Source: DASUPK01 sp963747425 (GTDB lineage: Bacteria; Actinomycetota; Thermoleophilia; Solirubrobacterales; 70-9). Taken from it: a stretch of 64,000 nucleotides of DNA. A program made the position numbers and the translations under genes. The DNA is taken from contig CAVVFJ010000008.1 in the NCBI GenBank assembly GCA_963747425.1, forward strand, positions 248,001 to 312,000, given 5' to 3'. The notes beneath the pieces were generated by a model. The model ran no database searches and was not told the DNA's origin. It saw only the letters and a program-made list of their open reading frames with translations. This document shows, one piece after another, positions 25,378-34,421 of this stretch (within the stretch, counting starts at the first letter, position 1; every line of letters begins with the position of its first letter).

Positions 25378-25450
25378 GGGGCCATAGCTCAGTTGGGAGA
25401 GCGCGTCCCTTGCACGGACGAGGTCGCCGGTTCGAGCCCGGCTGGCTCCA
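25378..25450 (+). tRNA. tRNA-Ala (anticodon TGC)
   Basis: 73-nt cloverleaf: acceptor GGGGCCA/TGGCTCC with discriminator A, D arm GCTCAGTTGGGAGAGC, anticodon arm CGTCC-CTTGCAC-GGACG and T arm GCCGG-TTCGAGC-CCGGC. The anticodon TGC gives Ala. CCA is not encoded. Confidence 0.96.
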
Positions 25451-25542
25451 TTCCCTGCGACGCAGTTACCGGTCAGTCGTGCCGTGCGGCCCCGCGGCGG
25501 GCGGGCTGGTCTCGCCGCCCTCGACCACCTTCCGCTCTTCCC

Positions 25543-26421
25543 TCAGTAGAAGGCGCAGGTGCTGCCGAGCACGAAGAGCAGGGCCACCGGACAGGCGATC
25601 AGGCTGATCAGCGGGGCGATCCACCGCCTCAGGACCAGCGCGCCGATGCCCGCAGCCATCCCGCCGATCGCCGCGACCGCGGCCACCGAGTCGATCGGAT
25701 TCGTCCACAGCGGAGGGCTGCCGCTGGTGCCGCAGCCGGGCTGTGCGAGGACGAACGCGAACGCGAGCACGCAGGTGAGGGCCGTCAGGGCGAGGGCCAC
25801 GGCGGACAGCCATCCAGCGAGCTCCTCGAGGCGGGTCCGTTTGGCCTGCCCCGCGGTGCCGACGTGTATCGCCAGCTTGCCGAGATGGATGACCCTGTCT
25901 TTGATGTCGTCGGCCTGGCTCCTCTCGGCCCAGCCCTCGGAGCGGCCGATCAGCGTGCCGGTGACGGCCGCCACCAGCAGGACGACCGGCAGCATCAACA
26001 GCGGCGCCGGCGGAGGCGTCACCGCGTTTCCGTCAGTGGCCACCAGGACGACGGTCACCCCTATCCCCAGCCAAACGCCGATCACGCCGAGATTGCCGAA
26101 GATCCGCAGCCATTCGGTTCGATCATGCGACCGCAGGCTGTACGCGGTCGCCACGGCACCTATTGCGAGGATCACGAACGCATACAGCCAGGCGCGCGAG
26201 TCGTACTGATGCTGCAGGGGGTCACCGGCCCGCTCTCGCGCCAGCGACTCGCTGAGCTGCGCGTTGAAGCAGGCCGCTTGATCCGGCTGGCAGGCGCGGG
26301 AGGGAAAGTCGGGTAGTCGCGATTCCGTGTGCGCCAGGTCGACACCCGCCAGGATCAGGATGAGCCCACAGAGCGCCAGGGACGCGAGCAGCGGCCTGTT
26401 TGCCGTGAGCTCGCGCACCAT
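25543..26421 (-). CDS. Polytopic membrane protein of unknown function
   Basis: 292 aa. The frame is open further upstream as a shadow of the carboxypeptidase gene, but the ATG at 26421 has AGGAGG directly upstream and starts a normal membrane protein (MVRELTANRPLLASLALCGL). About seven hydrophobic segments are visible. The first extracytoplasmic loop has two Cys (RACQPDQAACFN), and the central loop contains charged residues (SEGWAERSQADDIKDRVIHL). The stop of the D,D-carboxypeptidase gene is 5 bases upstream, so the two are an operon. The family is not recognised. Confidence 0.65.
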   Translation of the reverse strand: MVRELTANRPLLASLALCGLILILAGVDLAHTESRLPDFPSRACQPDQAACFNAQLSESLARERAGDPLQHQYDSRAWLYAFVILAIGAVATAYSLRSHDRTEWLRIFGNLGVIGVWLGIGVTVVLVATDGNAVTPPPAPLLMLPVVLLVAAVTGTLIGRSEGWAERSQADDIKDRVIHLGKLAIHVGTAGQAKRTRLEELAGWLSAVALALTALTCVLAFAFVLAQPGCGTSGSPPLWTNPIDSVAAVAAIGGMAAGIGALVLRRWIAPLISLIACPVALLFVLGSTCAFY

Positions 26422-26426
26422 GCCTC

Positions 26427-27470
26427 CTAGTCGTCCGGGGGCGCCTTCACGCCGGCGGGGCGCTGGGCGGGGGCGATCGCACCCACCTCCTCGAAGCCGG
26501 CGCGGAGCAGCGCCGGGACCTGGGTGATCGGATCGGGCGAGTGCATCAGGACCACTCCGAGCTGATGGCCGCCGATGCGGGCGGTGGTGACGTAACAGCG
26601 GCCCGCGGGATCGGTGAAGCCCGTCTTCAATCCGGTGACCTGAGCCTGCGGAAGGCCCGGCAGTCCGTGCTGCAGGAAGTAGTGGTTGTTGGAGAGGTAG
26701 AGGTGCTTCCCCTTGATCGGGAAGCGCGGTTTGGCGTAGCGCGTCTGGGCGATCTGGGCGATCCGGGGATTCGCCAGGTCGGCACGCGCGAGCTCCGCGA
26801 GATCGAGCGGACAGGAGTAGTTGTTCCGGTCGCGCAGCCCGTTCGGCGTGGAGTAGTGCGTGCAGGTCAGCGCCATCCATTTCGCCTGGCGATTCATCTC
26901 CTTGACGAAATGCGTCACGGTGTCGCCGTCGTGCTCGGCGAGCGCCACCGCCGCGTCGTTGGCGGAGATCATGATCAGCGCCTGCAGCAGCGCCTCGAGC
27001 GGAACCTTCTTGCCGCGCGGCAAGAGCCCGGTCGCCGATCCGGGCGTGGACGCCGCCTTGGCACTCACCCTGACGTGCTCGCCGGGCCGGTCCCGATTCG
27101 CGACCAGCAGCGCGGTCATCATTTTGGTCAGGCTCGCAATCGGGTGCTCGAGGCGTGGATGCCTCTGCCAGAGGATCTCTCCGCTCTTCACGTCGAAGAG
27201 GACGCCGGCGAGCGGCGGATGCTTGAACCGGTAGGAGACCGGCAGCCGCCCCGTCACCGGGCGCAGCGCGAAGCGGGCAGCCGGCGGTATTTCGACCGTC
27301 CCGATGTCCGGTGCGGTGACGCTGGGAGCGGTCACCGAGCGCGCTCGATCGCCGCTGGTCGAGGTCGCTCCTTGATCGCCGCCGCGGTCCGGCCAGATCG
27401 CGACCGCCACCGCGGCCGTCGCGCCGAACAAGATCACCACCCCGGCGATGATGGCGATCCGCTTAGTCAT
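26427..27470 (-). CDS. D-alanyl-D-alanine carboxypeptidase (PBP5-like)
   Basis: 347 aa. A signal-anchor helix (about residues 5-27) and a disordered Ser/Thr linker lead to a peptidase S11 domain. The three catalytic motifs are present: S-x-x-K in HPIASLTKMM, S-x-N in MISANDAAVAL, and K-T-G in VTGLKTGFTDPAG. It trims the terminal D-Ala of peptidoglycan stem peptides outside the membrane. The short C-terminal part lacks a clear amphipathic anchor, so the N-terminal helix is the likely anchor. The start overlaps the end of a 71-aa membrane protein gene by 8 bases. Confidence 0.9.
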   Translation of the reverse strand: MTKRIAIIAGVVILFGATAAVAVAIWPDRGGDQGATSTSGDRARSVTAPSVTAPDIGTVEIPPAARFALRPVTGRLPVSYRFKHPPLAGVLFDVKSGEILWQRHPRLEHPIASLTKMMTALLVANRDRPGEHVRVSAKAASTPGSATGLLPRGKKVPLEALLQALIMISANDAAVALAEHDGDTVTHFVKEMNRQAKWMALTCTHYSTPNGLRDRNNYSCPLDLAELARADLANPRIAQIAQTRYAKPRFPIKGKHLYLSNNHYFLQHGLPGLPQAQVTGLKTGFTDPAGRCYVTTARIGGHQLGVVLMHSPDPITQVPALLRAGFEEVGAIAPAQRPAGVKAPPDD

Positions 27471-27678
27471 CGGGAGGGTTGCGGAGGGCGCCGATCAGGC
27501 CGGCGGCGATCATCCCGACGATCGCGAGGGAGACCGCGTAGAGCCCGATCGCCCCGATGTCGCCGTAGGTCCTCAGCCGGAGCCCGGTGTCGACGATCAC
27601 GTAAATGGTCACCGCGGCGAAGAACCCGCAGAAGAGCAGGCCGAGCAGCAGCAGGGCGTTCCGGAGGTCGGGATCCAA
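27463..27678 (-). CDS. Small two-helix membrane protein
   Basis: 71 aa, two hydrophobic helices (about residues 8-30 and 42-63) with a short loop GLRLRTYGDIG between them and a charged tail NPPDD. It lies between the rhomboid protease gene (6 bases upstream) and the carboxypeptidase gene (8-base overlap), which indicates one operon. No known family is recognised. Confidence 0.65.
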   Translation of the reverse strand: MDPDLRNALLLLGLLFCGFFAAVTIYVIVDTGLRLRTYGDIGAIGLYAVSLAIVGMIAAGLIGALRNPPDD

Positions 27679-27684
27679 TTTCGC

Positions 27685-28557
27685 TCAGTAGGTGGGTAAG
27701 CGCGGCTCGGGTCGGCGTCTTCGCATCGTGTAGAGCATGGTCGCCGCCACGGCCAGCCCGAACGCGAATCCGCCCACGTGGGCGAAGTAGGCGACCCCCT
27801 GGTCGCCTCCCGAGCCGACCGCGACCTGCCCCAGCGCCGGGACGAACTGGAGGATGAACCAGATCGCGAGCAGGATCAACGCCGGGATCTCCACCAGCGT
27901 GACGAAGAAGATGATGAAGATCAGGGTCAGCACCCTCGCTCTCGGGAAGAGCAGCGCATAGGCGCCCAGCACGCCGGCGATCGCGCCGCTGGCGCCGATG
28001 GTCGGGGCAGTCGAGGCCGGGTCGAGCAGCGCCTGCGTGTAGACCGCGATCAGCCCCGCCAGCAGGTAGAAGAGCAGGAACTTCACCCGCCCCAGCCGGT
28101 CCTCGATGTTGTTGCCGAACACCCAGAGGAACAGCATGTTCCCGGCGATGTGCAGGATGCCGCCGTGCATGAACATCGAGGTGAGCAGGGTCAGGTACCA
28201 CGGCTTCTGGTCGATCCTGAACGGTCCGAGGTCGTCCTGGGGATTCGCCCGGCTGCGGGCGACCGCCTCCGCGTAGTCCTTGGTCCCGGGGCAGACGACA
28301 CCGGCCTGGAACTGCTGGACCGAGACCTGATCGACCGCGCCGATGTCGCAGTCCCCGGTGCCGGGATGCGTGATCCGGTACGGGATCGCCCCGTACTCGA
28401 GCGAGCTCTGGTCGATCGAGCCGAAGCCCGCCTGCTTGAGCCGGTCGTTGGTCGGGAAGTTGAGCTGCCAGATGAACACCAGGACGTTGACGACGATCAG
28501 CGCGACCACGACGATCGGGAACCGCGAGGTCGGGTTGTTGTCCTTCAGCGGCAGCAC
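27685..28557 (-). CDS. Rhomboid family intramembrane serine protease
   Basis: 290 aa with about six core transmembrane helices. The family marks are FMHGGILHIAGNMLFLWVFG, the catalytic Ser motif IGASGAIAGVLGAYALL (G-x-S-G) and the catalytic His in YFAHVGGFAFGLAVA. A Cys pair (GDCDIG and VVCPGT) sits in a luminal loop between the first two helices. Rhomboids cleave transmembrane substrates inside the membrane. It is the first gene of a likely operon with the small membrane protein, the carboxypeptidase and the 292-aa membrane protein. Confidence 0.9.
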   Translation of the reverse strand: MLPLKDNNPTSRFPIVVVALIVVNVLVFIWQLNFPTNDRLKQAGFGSIDQSSLEYGAIPYRITHPGTGDCDIGAVDQVSVQQFQAGVVCPGTKDYAEAVARSRANPQDDLGPFRIDQKPWYLTLLTSMFMHGGILHIAGNMLFLWVFGNNIEDRLGRVKFLLFYLLAGLIAVYTQALLDPASTAPTIGASGAIAGVLGAYALLFPRARVLTLIFIIFFVTLVEIPALILLAIWFILQFVPALGQVAVGSGGDQGVAYFAHVGGFAFGLAVAATMLYTMRRRRPEPRLPTY

Positions 28558-28577
28558 CGGGCGCCGCGAAGCCTAGA

Positions 28578-28619
28578 TTCGGCGGCGGTGTTTGTGCCCG
28601 CCGGTTATGGCGAAGCGAA
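28578..28619 (-). repeat. Post-stop element with CACAAACACC loop (copy 2)
   Basis: On the minus strand, directly after the TAG of the peptidoglycan-binding protein gene: TTCGCTTCGCCATAA, then CCGGCGGGCACAAACACCG and CCGCCGAAT. It is nearly identical to copy 1 at 11916-11957, and both follow a stop codon in the sense direction of the gene. Confidence 0.65.
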
Positions 28620-29825
28620 CTATCGACCCGATCGCTGTCGCGGCGGTGGGATCTCGTCCCGAACCGCCGGCAGCTTCGCCGACTTCGGGGGCGGCAGCGC
28701 CACCCGGCCCGACGAGCCCGCGGCGACGGCCCCGCCGTCGGTCCAGCGAACGGCGAGCGGCTTGTTCTGCAGCAACGGGCCCCAGGTCGGGACGTCGAGG
28801 TTGCCCGTCTGGGGAAGCCCGTGGTCGGCCTGGAACGCATAGACCGCCGCCTGCGTCGTGCCCTGGAAGTAGCCGCTGACCGGCACGGCGTATCCGCCGC
28901 CGGCGAGCAGCTGCTGGGCCCAGGCGACGAAGTCTCCCTTGGATCCGAGGTGCAGGAACGGATAGCTCGGATAGGGCGCGGCCGAGGCGGGCGAGACCGG
29001 TTGGCCGACCGCCTTCCACTGACGCTTGCCGGCCTCCTGCCAGTCCCACCAGCTGACGCCGTCGAAGCCGTGCGACATCGCCAGGGCCCGGAAGCGGCGG
29101 ATCTGGCCGGCCTTCGGGCGGCTGTAGACCTGCCCGAGAGGGGCGATCTTCTGGCCGTAGATCCTGTTCCACACCCAGGTGTGGATGTAGCCGGTGTCGA
29201 CGGTCGTCCCGATGTCCTTCCAGTAGAGCTGCGGCACGTTGTACTGAGCCCCGCCCGGGCCGAGGAAGACCGAATAGGGCAGCGCCGGGTGGTAGTCGAC
29301 GTAGGGGAAGCTCGCGAGCCCGAGCGGGTAGTCCGCCCCGACGAGGGAGCGGAGCCTCGACATGTAGTACGAGGCCTGCGGATACTTGCCCTCGTACTGC
29401 CCCTCGACGTCGAGCACCAGGCAGTCGGCGCCTTTGGTGACAGCTGCCGCGCCCACGCGCGCCTCCTTGCCCGGCTTGTCCCCGTAGATGAACTGCCAGG
29501 CGCAGACGTTCAGGCCGCGCGCTTGCAGCCTGCTGACCACCGACCGGGAGAACTGACGCCAGTAGTGCGTGCCGTCCCCGGACTTGATCAGGACGGTGTC
29601 GATGTGGTGCGCGTGGGCCCTCTTCGCGATCTTCCCGAGCTTGCCGTGCGACGAGCGGCTCAGGTACCAGATCCACATGCCGTTGCCGGCGAGCGGGTTC
29701 TTGCCGGCACTGGCGTCAGTCGTCTGAGATGAGGCGCCGCCTGCGAGCGGTCCAACCCCGAGGGCGAGCCCGGTCGCCGCGACGGCGATCAGCGCAAGCG
29801 CTCTTGTGCGTAGGCGGGCACGCAT
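28620..29825 (-). CDS. Secreted protein with TIM-barrel-like domain and C-terminal peptidoglycan-binding domain
   Basis: About 401 aa from the ATG at 29825, which starts a signal peptide (MRARLRTRALALIAVAATGL, then ALG-type cleavage region). The mature part opens with GMWIWYLSRSSHGKLGKIAK and contains the pattern of a beta/alpha barrel like that of GH25-type or related hydrolases (DCLVLDVEGQYEGKYPQAS, YPLGLASFPYVDYHPALPYS, DGVSWWDWQEAGKRQWK). The end, LHLGSKGDFVAWAQQLLAG to TWGPLL, is a PG_binding_1 repeat. Muramidase activity is possible but not shown: the acidic residues in LDVEGQ are the best catalytic candidates. Confidence 0.7.
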   Translation of the reverse strand: MRARLRTRALALIAVAATGLALGVGPLAGGASSQTTDASAGKNPLAGNGMWIWYLSRSSHGKLGKIAKRAHAHHIDTVLIKSGDGTHYWRQFSRSVVSRLQARGLNVCAWQFIYGDKPGKEARVGAAAVTKGADCLVLDVEGQYEGKYPQASYYMSRLRSLVGADYPLGLASFPYVDYHPALPYSVFLGPGGAQYNVPQLYWKDIGTTVDTGYIHTWVWNRIYGQKIAPLGQVYSRPKAGQIRRFRALAMSHGFDGVSWWDWQEAGKRQWKAVGQPVSPASAAPYPSYPFLHLGSKGDFVAWAQQLLAGGGYAVPVSGYFQGTTQAAVYAFQADHGLPQTGNLDVPTWGPLLQNKPLAVRWTDGGAVAAGSSGRVALPPPKSAKLPAVRDEIPPPRQRSGR

Positions 29826-29916
29826 GGATTCGAGGCTACGGCCCCCCAAACACGCCTTTGCAGGGAAAGCTGCGCTGGGGCGAGGGTGCGCGTAAGGGCA
29901 CCCGCTTTGCGGAGCG

Positions 29917-30876
29917 TTAAGAGGCCGCAGCAGCCGGCAGCTGCTCGTCCGCGTGGTACGAGGAGCGCACGAGCGGGCCCGAGGCAACCGACGCGAATCC
30001 GAGCCCGTAGGCGGCGCTCTCGAGCGCTGCGAACTCGTCGGGGTGCCAGTAGCGGTCGACGGGGAGGTGCTTCTCCGTCGGGCGGAGGTACTGGCCGACG
30101 GTCAGGACCTGCACCCCGTGGTCTCGCAGGATCGAGAACGCCTCGACCATCTCGTCGAACTCCTCGCCCAGGCCGACCATCAGCCCGGACTTGGTGACGA
30201 CCTCGTCCCCGCCCATCTCCTTCGCCATGCGCAGGACGCGTGCCGAGCGCAGGAAGTGGGAACCGCGCCGGGCGATCGGATATAGCCTGGGCACCGTCTC
30301 GACGTTGTGGTTGAAGACGTCGGGGCGCTCGGCGATCACCTTCGCCAGCGGCATCTCCTGTCCGCGGAAGTCGGGTGTCAGGACCTCGACCTTGCAGCCG
30401 GGCGCCATGCGCCGGATAGAGCGGATCACGCCGACGAACGCGCCGGCGCCGTAGTCGGGCAGGTCGTCGCGGTCGACCGAGGTGATCACCGCGTGGCGGA
30501 GACCCATCCGCTTCACCTGGTTGGCGACGCGAAGGGGCTCGAGGGGGTCGTTCCAGGTCGGCTTGCCCGTCTGCACGTTGCAGAAGCCGCAGCGCCGGGT
30601 GCAGACGTCGCCGAGGATCATGAAGGTGGCCGTGCCGCGCTCCCAGCACTCGCCGACGTTCGGGCAGTTGGCCTCCTGGCAGACCGTGTGGAGGTTGTCG
30701 GCGTCGATCGCCTTCTGCAGCCGCCGGTAGGTCGGGCCGCCCGGGGCCGGCACCTTGAGCCAGGGCGGCTTGCGGGAGCGGAAGGGGACCTTGCCCTCGT
30801 CGTCCGCCGTTCGCCCGCCGGGATTTGCCCGTGACCGGGTTACGTGCAACCGCTCCGTGGTCGGTGGGTTTGCCAT
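29917..30876 (-). CDS. lipA: Lipoyl synthase
   Basis: 319 aa from the ATG at 30876. Radical SAM enzyme that inserts two sulfurs into protein-bound octanoyl groups. It has both iron-sulfur cluster motifs: the auxiliary one in CQEANCPNVGECW and the radical SAM one in CTRRCGFCN. Also seen are LTPDFRGQE, FNHNVETVPRLY, KSGLMVGLGE and the C-terminal RSSYHADE motif that ligates the auxiliary cluster. It lies 5 bases downstream of lipB. With the nearby pdh genes it completes lipoylation of the E2 subunit. Confidence 0.96.
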   Translation of the reverse strand: MANPPTTERLHVTRSRANPGGRTADDEGKVPFRSRKPPWLKVPAPGGPTYRRLQKAIDADNLHTVCQEANCPNVGECWERGTATFMILGDVCTRRCGFCNVQTGKPTWNDPLEPLRVANQVKRMGLRHAVITSVDRDDLPDYGAGAFVGVIRSIRRMAPGCKVEVLTPDFRGQEMPLAKVIAERPDVFNHNVETVPRLYPIARRGSHFLRSARVLRMAKEMGGDEVVTKSGLMVGLGEEFDEMVEAFSILRDHGVQVLTVGQYLRPTEKHLPVDRYWHPDEFAALESAAYGLGFASVASGPLVRSSYHADEQLPAAAAS

Positions 30877-30881
30877 CGCTC

Positions 30882-31610
30882 CTACCGTACCGGGGCGGGT
30901 TCGCCGAGCAACTCGGTCAGCGCCTCGGGATCGGTCGGCACCGGCTCCCGCCCGTAGATCTCGCCGAAGCGCTCGGTCACCATGTCGATGCACGTGCTCA
31001 TGTCCAGCTCGCTGCCGAGCTCCCGGCAGAGCGAGGTCATCCGGACCCCCTCGAGACCGCACGGCACGACCCACTCGAAGGGCTGCAGGTCGTTGTTGAC
31101 GTTGACCGCGAACCCGTGGGTGGTCACGCCCCGGCTGACGTGCACGCCGATCGATCCGATCTTGCGGCCCTCGGGCGGCTCGCCGCCCACCCAGACACCG
31201 GTCAGGCCGTCGATCACCTCGGCCTCCACGCCGAACGCGGCCAGGGAGCCGATCATCACCCGCTCGAGGCGCCGCACGTATTCGTGGACGTTGTCCCCGT
31301 AGGGCTTGAGCGAGACGATCGGATAGCCGACCAGCTGCCCGGGGCCGTGGTAGGTGACGGCGCCACCGCGGTCCGTCTCGCAGACCTCGATCCCCTGCAT
31401 CCGGTACCAGTCCTCGCCCATCGCGAGCTCACCGGGCTGGGTGCGGCGGCCCTTCGTGTAGACCGGAGTGTGCTCGAGCAGCAGCAGCACGTCCGGCACC
31501 CTGTCCGCCTGGCGCGCCGCCTCGATCCGCTGCTGCAGGCGCCGCCCGTCCTCATACGGGACCACTCCGCAGCGCACGGCCAGCACCTCGTCCACAGGGT
31601 GAATTGTCAC
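30882..31610 (-). CDS. lipB: Lipoyl(octanoyl) transferase
   Basis: 242 aa from a GTG. Moves octanoyl groups from acyl carrier protein to lipoyl domains. Signature motifs: TDRGGAVTYHGPGQLVGYPI, the Lys of the Lys-Cys dyad in EGRKIGSIGVHVSRGVT, and the acyl-carrying Cys in VVPCGLEGVRMTSL. It is followed at once by lipA, the usual pairing in actinobacteria. About 25 bases separate it from the MMPL gene upstream, so the three could share a transcript. Confidence 0.95.
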   Translation of the reverse strand: MTIHPVDEVLAVRCGVVPYEDGRRLQQRIEAARQADRVPDVLLLLEHTPVYTKGRRTQPGELAMGEDWYRMQGIEVCETDRGGAVTYHGPGQLVGYPIVSLKPYGDNVHEYVRRLERVMIGSLAAFGVEAEVIDGLTGVWVGGEPPEGRKIGSIGVHVSRGVTTHGFAVNVNNDLQPFEWVVPCGLEGVRMTSLCRELGSELDMSTCIDMVTERFGEIYGREPVPTDPEALTELLGEPAPVR

Positions 31611-31635
31611 ACGCAGCCACCCCAGGGGTGAGTCC

Positions 31636-33870
31636 TCAGGCGTCGGCGCCTGCGACGGCCGGCCGCTCGGGGGGCCTGCCGCGCCGCTCGGTCCGCCTCG
31701 GTCCCACCCTGGGCAGCCACTCGAGCCAGCTCGGCAGGTACCAGTTCCAGTCGCCGAGCATCTTCATCGCCGATGGGAGCAGCACGCCGCGGACGATGGT
31801 CGCGTCGATCAGCACCGCGCTCGCCAGCCCGATGCCGAACTCCTTGAAGATCACCGACGAAAGCGTCGCGAAGATGCCGAACACGGCGACCATCACGAAC
31901 GCCGCGGCGGTGATCACCGATGCGGTCGACTTGATCCCATGCGCGACCGCGTCCGCCGTGGACTCCCCGTTGTCGTAGGCCTCGCGGATCCGGGTGAGGA
32001 TGAACACGTGGTAGTCCATCGAGAGCCCGAAGAGGATCACGAACATGAACATCGGCAGCCACGAGAGCACCGAGCCCGTCGCCTTGAAGTTCAGAGCCGA
32101 CTCGAGGTGGCCGTCCTGGAAGATCCAGGTGACGATTCCGTATGCCGCTGAGACCGAGAGCAGGTTCAGCAGGATCGCCTTGATCGGGATCACGATCGAG
32201 CGGAACGTCACCAGCATGAGCAGGAACGCCATGGTGAGCACGAACCCGAAGACGATCGGCAGCCGCGAGTCCATCAGGCTGTTGAAGTCCTCGGACTGCG
32301 CTGTCTGCCCGGTCACCCCGACGGTCACGCCGTTGACCGATCCCACCGTTCGCGGCACCAGGTCGCTGCGCAGCTTCTTGAGCGCGGCGATGGAGGCGTC
32401 GTCGTTGCCGTCCCCCTGCACCGGGATGGAGAGCAGGGCGACGGTGTGATTCGGGCTGACGTCGACGGTGATCGGCGCACCGAAGTGCTTCGCATCGGCC
32501 CTGGCCTGATTGCGCAGGTCGACCATCGCCCGCTGGACCGCGGGGGAACGGACGTCGTTGGCCTGCACCACCACCTGGGCGGGCACCTGGCCGCCCGGGA
32601 AGGCCTCCTGCATGCGGTTGTAGGTCTTGATCACCTCCAGGTTCTGGGGCAGCGCGTCGACGCCCGCCACGGCGGTCTTGATGTTCAGCGCCGGCAGCGC
32701 CAGCACCAGCAGCAGCGCCGTCGCGAGGCCGGCGGAGATCGCCGGGCGACGCAGCACCCTGTCGAGCAGCGCGCTCCAGAGCCGCGGCTCCCGGCCCGCC
32801 CGCTGCTCGGGGCTGGGCAGGAACGGGATCCGTGCCTTGTTCACCCGGTCTCCGAGCTTGGACAGGACCGCCGGCAGGACCGTGACCGAGCCCAGCATCG
32901 CGATCGCGACGACGAGGATCGTGCCGGTCGCGAACGAGCGGAAGGTCGGGTCGCCGGCCAGATACATCCCCGACATGGCGATCAGCACCGTGAGGCCGCT
33001 GACCAGAACCGCGCGGCCTGAGGTGGCGGCTGCGGCTTCCAGCGAGGCGCTCTCGCTCAGCCCCTTGGCGCGCTCCTCGCGTTCCCGCCGCAGATAGAAC
33101 ATCGAGTAGTCGACCCCGACCGCGAGCCCGATCAGCAGGACGACCGACGAGATCGACTCGTCCACCGGCCAGATCTGGCTGATCGGCGCGATCAGCCCGA
33201 TCGCCGCCAGCACGGCCGTGATCGCGAGCAGCAGCGGGACGCCGGCCGCGACCAGGGCACCGAAGGCGATCACCAGGATGATCAGCGTGATCGGCAGCGA
33301 GGTGAGCTCGGCGCGTTTGAAGTCGTTCTCGAAGCTCTTGGAGAGCTCCTTGTTGGCGCTCGCCTGGCCGAACTCCTCGATCCGATAGCTCGCCTGCCGG
33401 GCGTCGAGGCGGTGGACCGTGTTCAGCGTGGACGCGACGACGTCTTCGGTGTGGCTGTCCGACCCGGGCAGCTCGAAGCGGATCAGGGCCGAGTGGCCGT
33501 CCTTCGAGATCTGGCCCTCGTTGCCGGGAGCGTACGGGCCCTCGATGTTGCGCACATGCCTGTTCTTGGCGAGGGCCGCCTCGGTCTCATTCACCGTCGC
33601 CCGGAAGCGCGGACTCGCCGCGGGGACGCCGTCCTGGCTCTGGACGAGGACGGTTTCCTGGGCCTTGTCCGGGAACGCGTCATCGATCGCCTTGTCGGCT
33701 CGGCCCGACTCGCCGACGTTCGACTGGTTGTTGCCGAGCGTCTTGGTGCCGAGCGATCCGCCGACGAACGTCGCGGCGATCACGAAGGCGAGCCAGCCGA
33801 GGATGGCCGTCTTGCGGTGGGCGGCGCTCCAGCGGCCGGCGCGGGCGGCGAGGTTCTTGCTCCTGTTCAA
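31636..33870 (-). CDS. MMPL-family RND exporter
   Basis: About 744 aa, two repeats of six-helix RND units, each with a large extracytoplasmic loop. Marks: WLAFVIAATFVGGSLG at the first helix, GLAVGVDYSMFYLRRERE in the first half and GLSMDYHVFILTRIREAY in the second (the G-x-x-x-D-Y motif of the MMPL proton path). Such proteins export lipids or hydrophobic compounds. The frame is open to 33957, but a TTG at 33870 with GGAAGGGG upstream gives the more typical N-terminus, so it is chosen with some doubt. No accessory MmpS-like gene is visible. Confidence 0.85.
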   Translation of the reverse strand: MNRSKNLAARAGRWSAAHRKTAILGWLAFVIAATFVGGSLGTKTLGNNQSNVGESGRADKAIDDAFPDKAQETVLVQSQDGVPAASPRFRATVNETEAALAKNRHVRNIEGPYAPGNEGQISKDGHSALIRFELPGSDSHTEDVVASTLNTVHRLDARQASYRIEEFGQASANKELSKSFENDFKRAELTSLPITLIILVIAFGALVAAGVPLLLAITAVLAAIGLIAPISQIWPVDESISSVVLLIGLAVGVDYSMFYLRREREERAKGLSESASLEAAAATSGRAVLVSGLTVLIAMSGMYLAGDPTFRSFATGTILVVAIAMLGSVTVLPAVLSKLGDRVNKARIPFLPSPEQRAGREPRLWSALLDRVLRRPAISAGLATALLLVLALPALNIKTAVAGVDALPQNLEVIKTYNRMQEAFPGGQVPAQVVVQANDVRSPAVQRAMVDLRNQARADAKHFGAPITVDVSPNHTVALLSIPVQGDGNDDASIAALKKLRSDLVPRTVGSVNGVTVGVTGQTAQSEDFNSLMDSRLPIVFGFVLTMAFLLMLVTFRSIVIPIKAILLNLLSVSAAYGIVTWIFQDGHLESALNFKATGSVLSWLPMFMFVILFGLSMDYHVFILTRIREAYDNGESTADAVAHGIKSTASVITAAAFVMVAVFGIFATLSSVIFKEFGIGLASAVLIDATIVRGVLLPSAMKMLGDWNWYLPSWLEWLPRVGPRRTERRGRPPERPAVAGADA

Positions 33871-34005
33871 GGGGATCCCCTTCCGTGGGTCGTGAGGGCT
33901 TTCGAAGGTCGCATCAGCTTGCCTTCGATCGGCCGCGCCGTCTATGGGGAATGTCACCCAACCGACCCTGAGTTCCCTGGGGCCGGGTCAGGGTCGGCCC
34001 GGCCC

Positions 34006-34404
34006 TCAGCCGGAGGCTCCGACCGCCGGGGCGCCCACCTGATCCGGCGGCCAGAACGGCCATTCCTCGAAGTGGAAGCAGAGACCCCGATCGTCCAGGC
34101 GAACGATCCAGAGATCCCGGTACTCCTTGTCCTTCGGCGCCCAGTAGCGGACCTCGACCCTGACGACACCGGCGTCGCCCTCGACGGCCACGATCTCGCT
34201 CCTCATCTCGAATTCCTCGTCGGGCCCAAGGCGCTCCGCCTCCCACATCGCGGAGATCGCATCGAGGCCGCGGTGAGGGTTCTCGTAGGGAGCCGTCGAG
34301 TATGTGGCGTCCTCGGCGAACAGGCCGGCAAGACCGTCTGTGCCAGGCGAGCGCCAGGCGCGCTCGTATCCCGCGATCCAATCGTTCAGCTGCGCGCGAT
34401 CCAT
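34006..34404 (-). CDS. SnoaL/NTF2-fold protein
   Basis: 132 aa. LNDWIAGYERAWRSPGTDGL, LFAEDATYSTAPYENPHRGL, AISAMWEAE and LDDRGLCFHFEEWPFWP form the usual NTF2-like (SnoaL_2/DUF4440) pattern of a small cone-shaped alpha/beta domain that binds or isomerises small molecules. The function is not known. It lies 17 bases downstream of the E2 gene on the same strand and could be the last gene of the pdh operon. A 135-base gap follows before the MMPL gene. Confidence 0.75.
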   Translation of the reverse strand: MDRAQLNDWIAGYERAWRSPGTDGLAGLFAEDATYSTAPYENPHRGLDAISAMWEAERLGPDEEFEMRSEIVAVEGDAGVVRVEVRYWAPKDKEYRDLWIVRLDDRGLCFHFEEWPFWPPDQVGAPAVGASG

Positions 34405-34421
34405 GCGATCGCGGACGCTAT

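Noticed and set aside
26422..26880. N-terminal extension of the 292-aa membrane protein
   Set aside because: The extension is antisense-like low-complexity sequence within the carboxypeptidase gene, and a strong AGGAGG precedes the internal ATG at 26421.
27467..28840. Minus-strand frame of 457 codons overlapping the rhomboid gene
   Set aside because: It is a shifted-frame shadow of the rhomboid protease and the small membrane protein, both of which have correct membrane patterns in their own frames.
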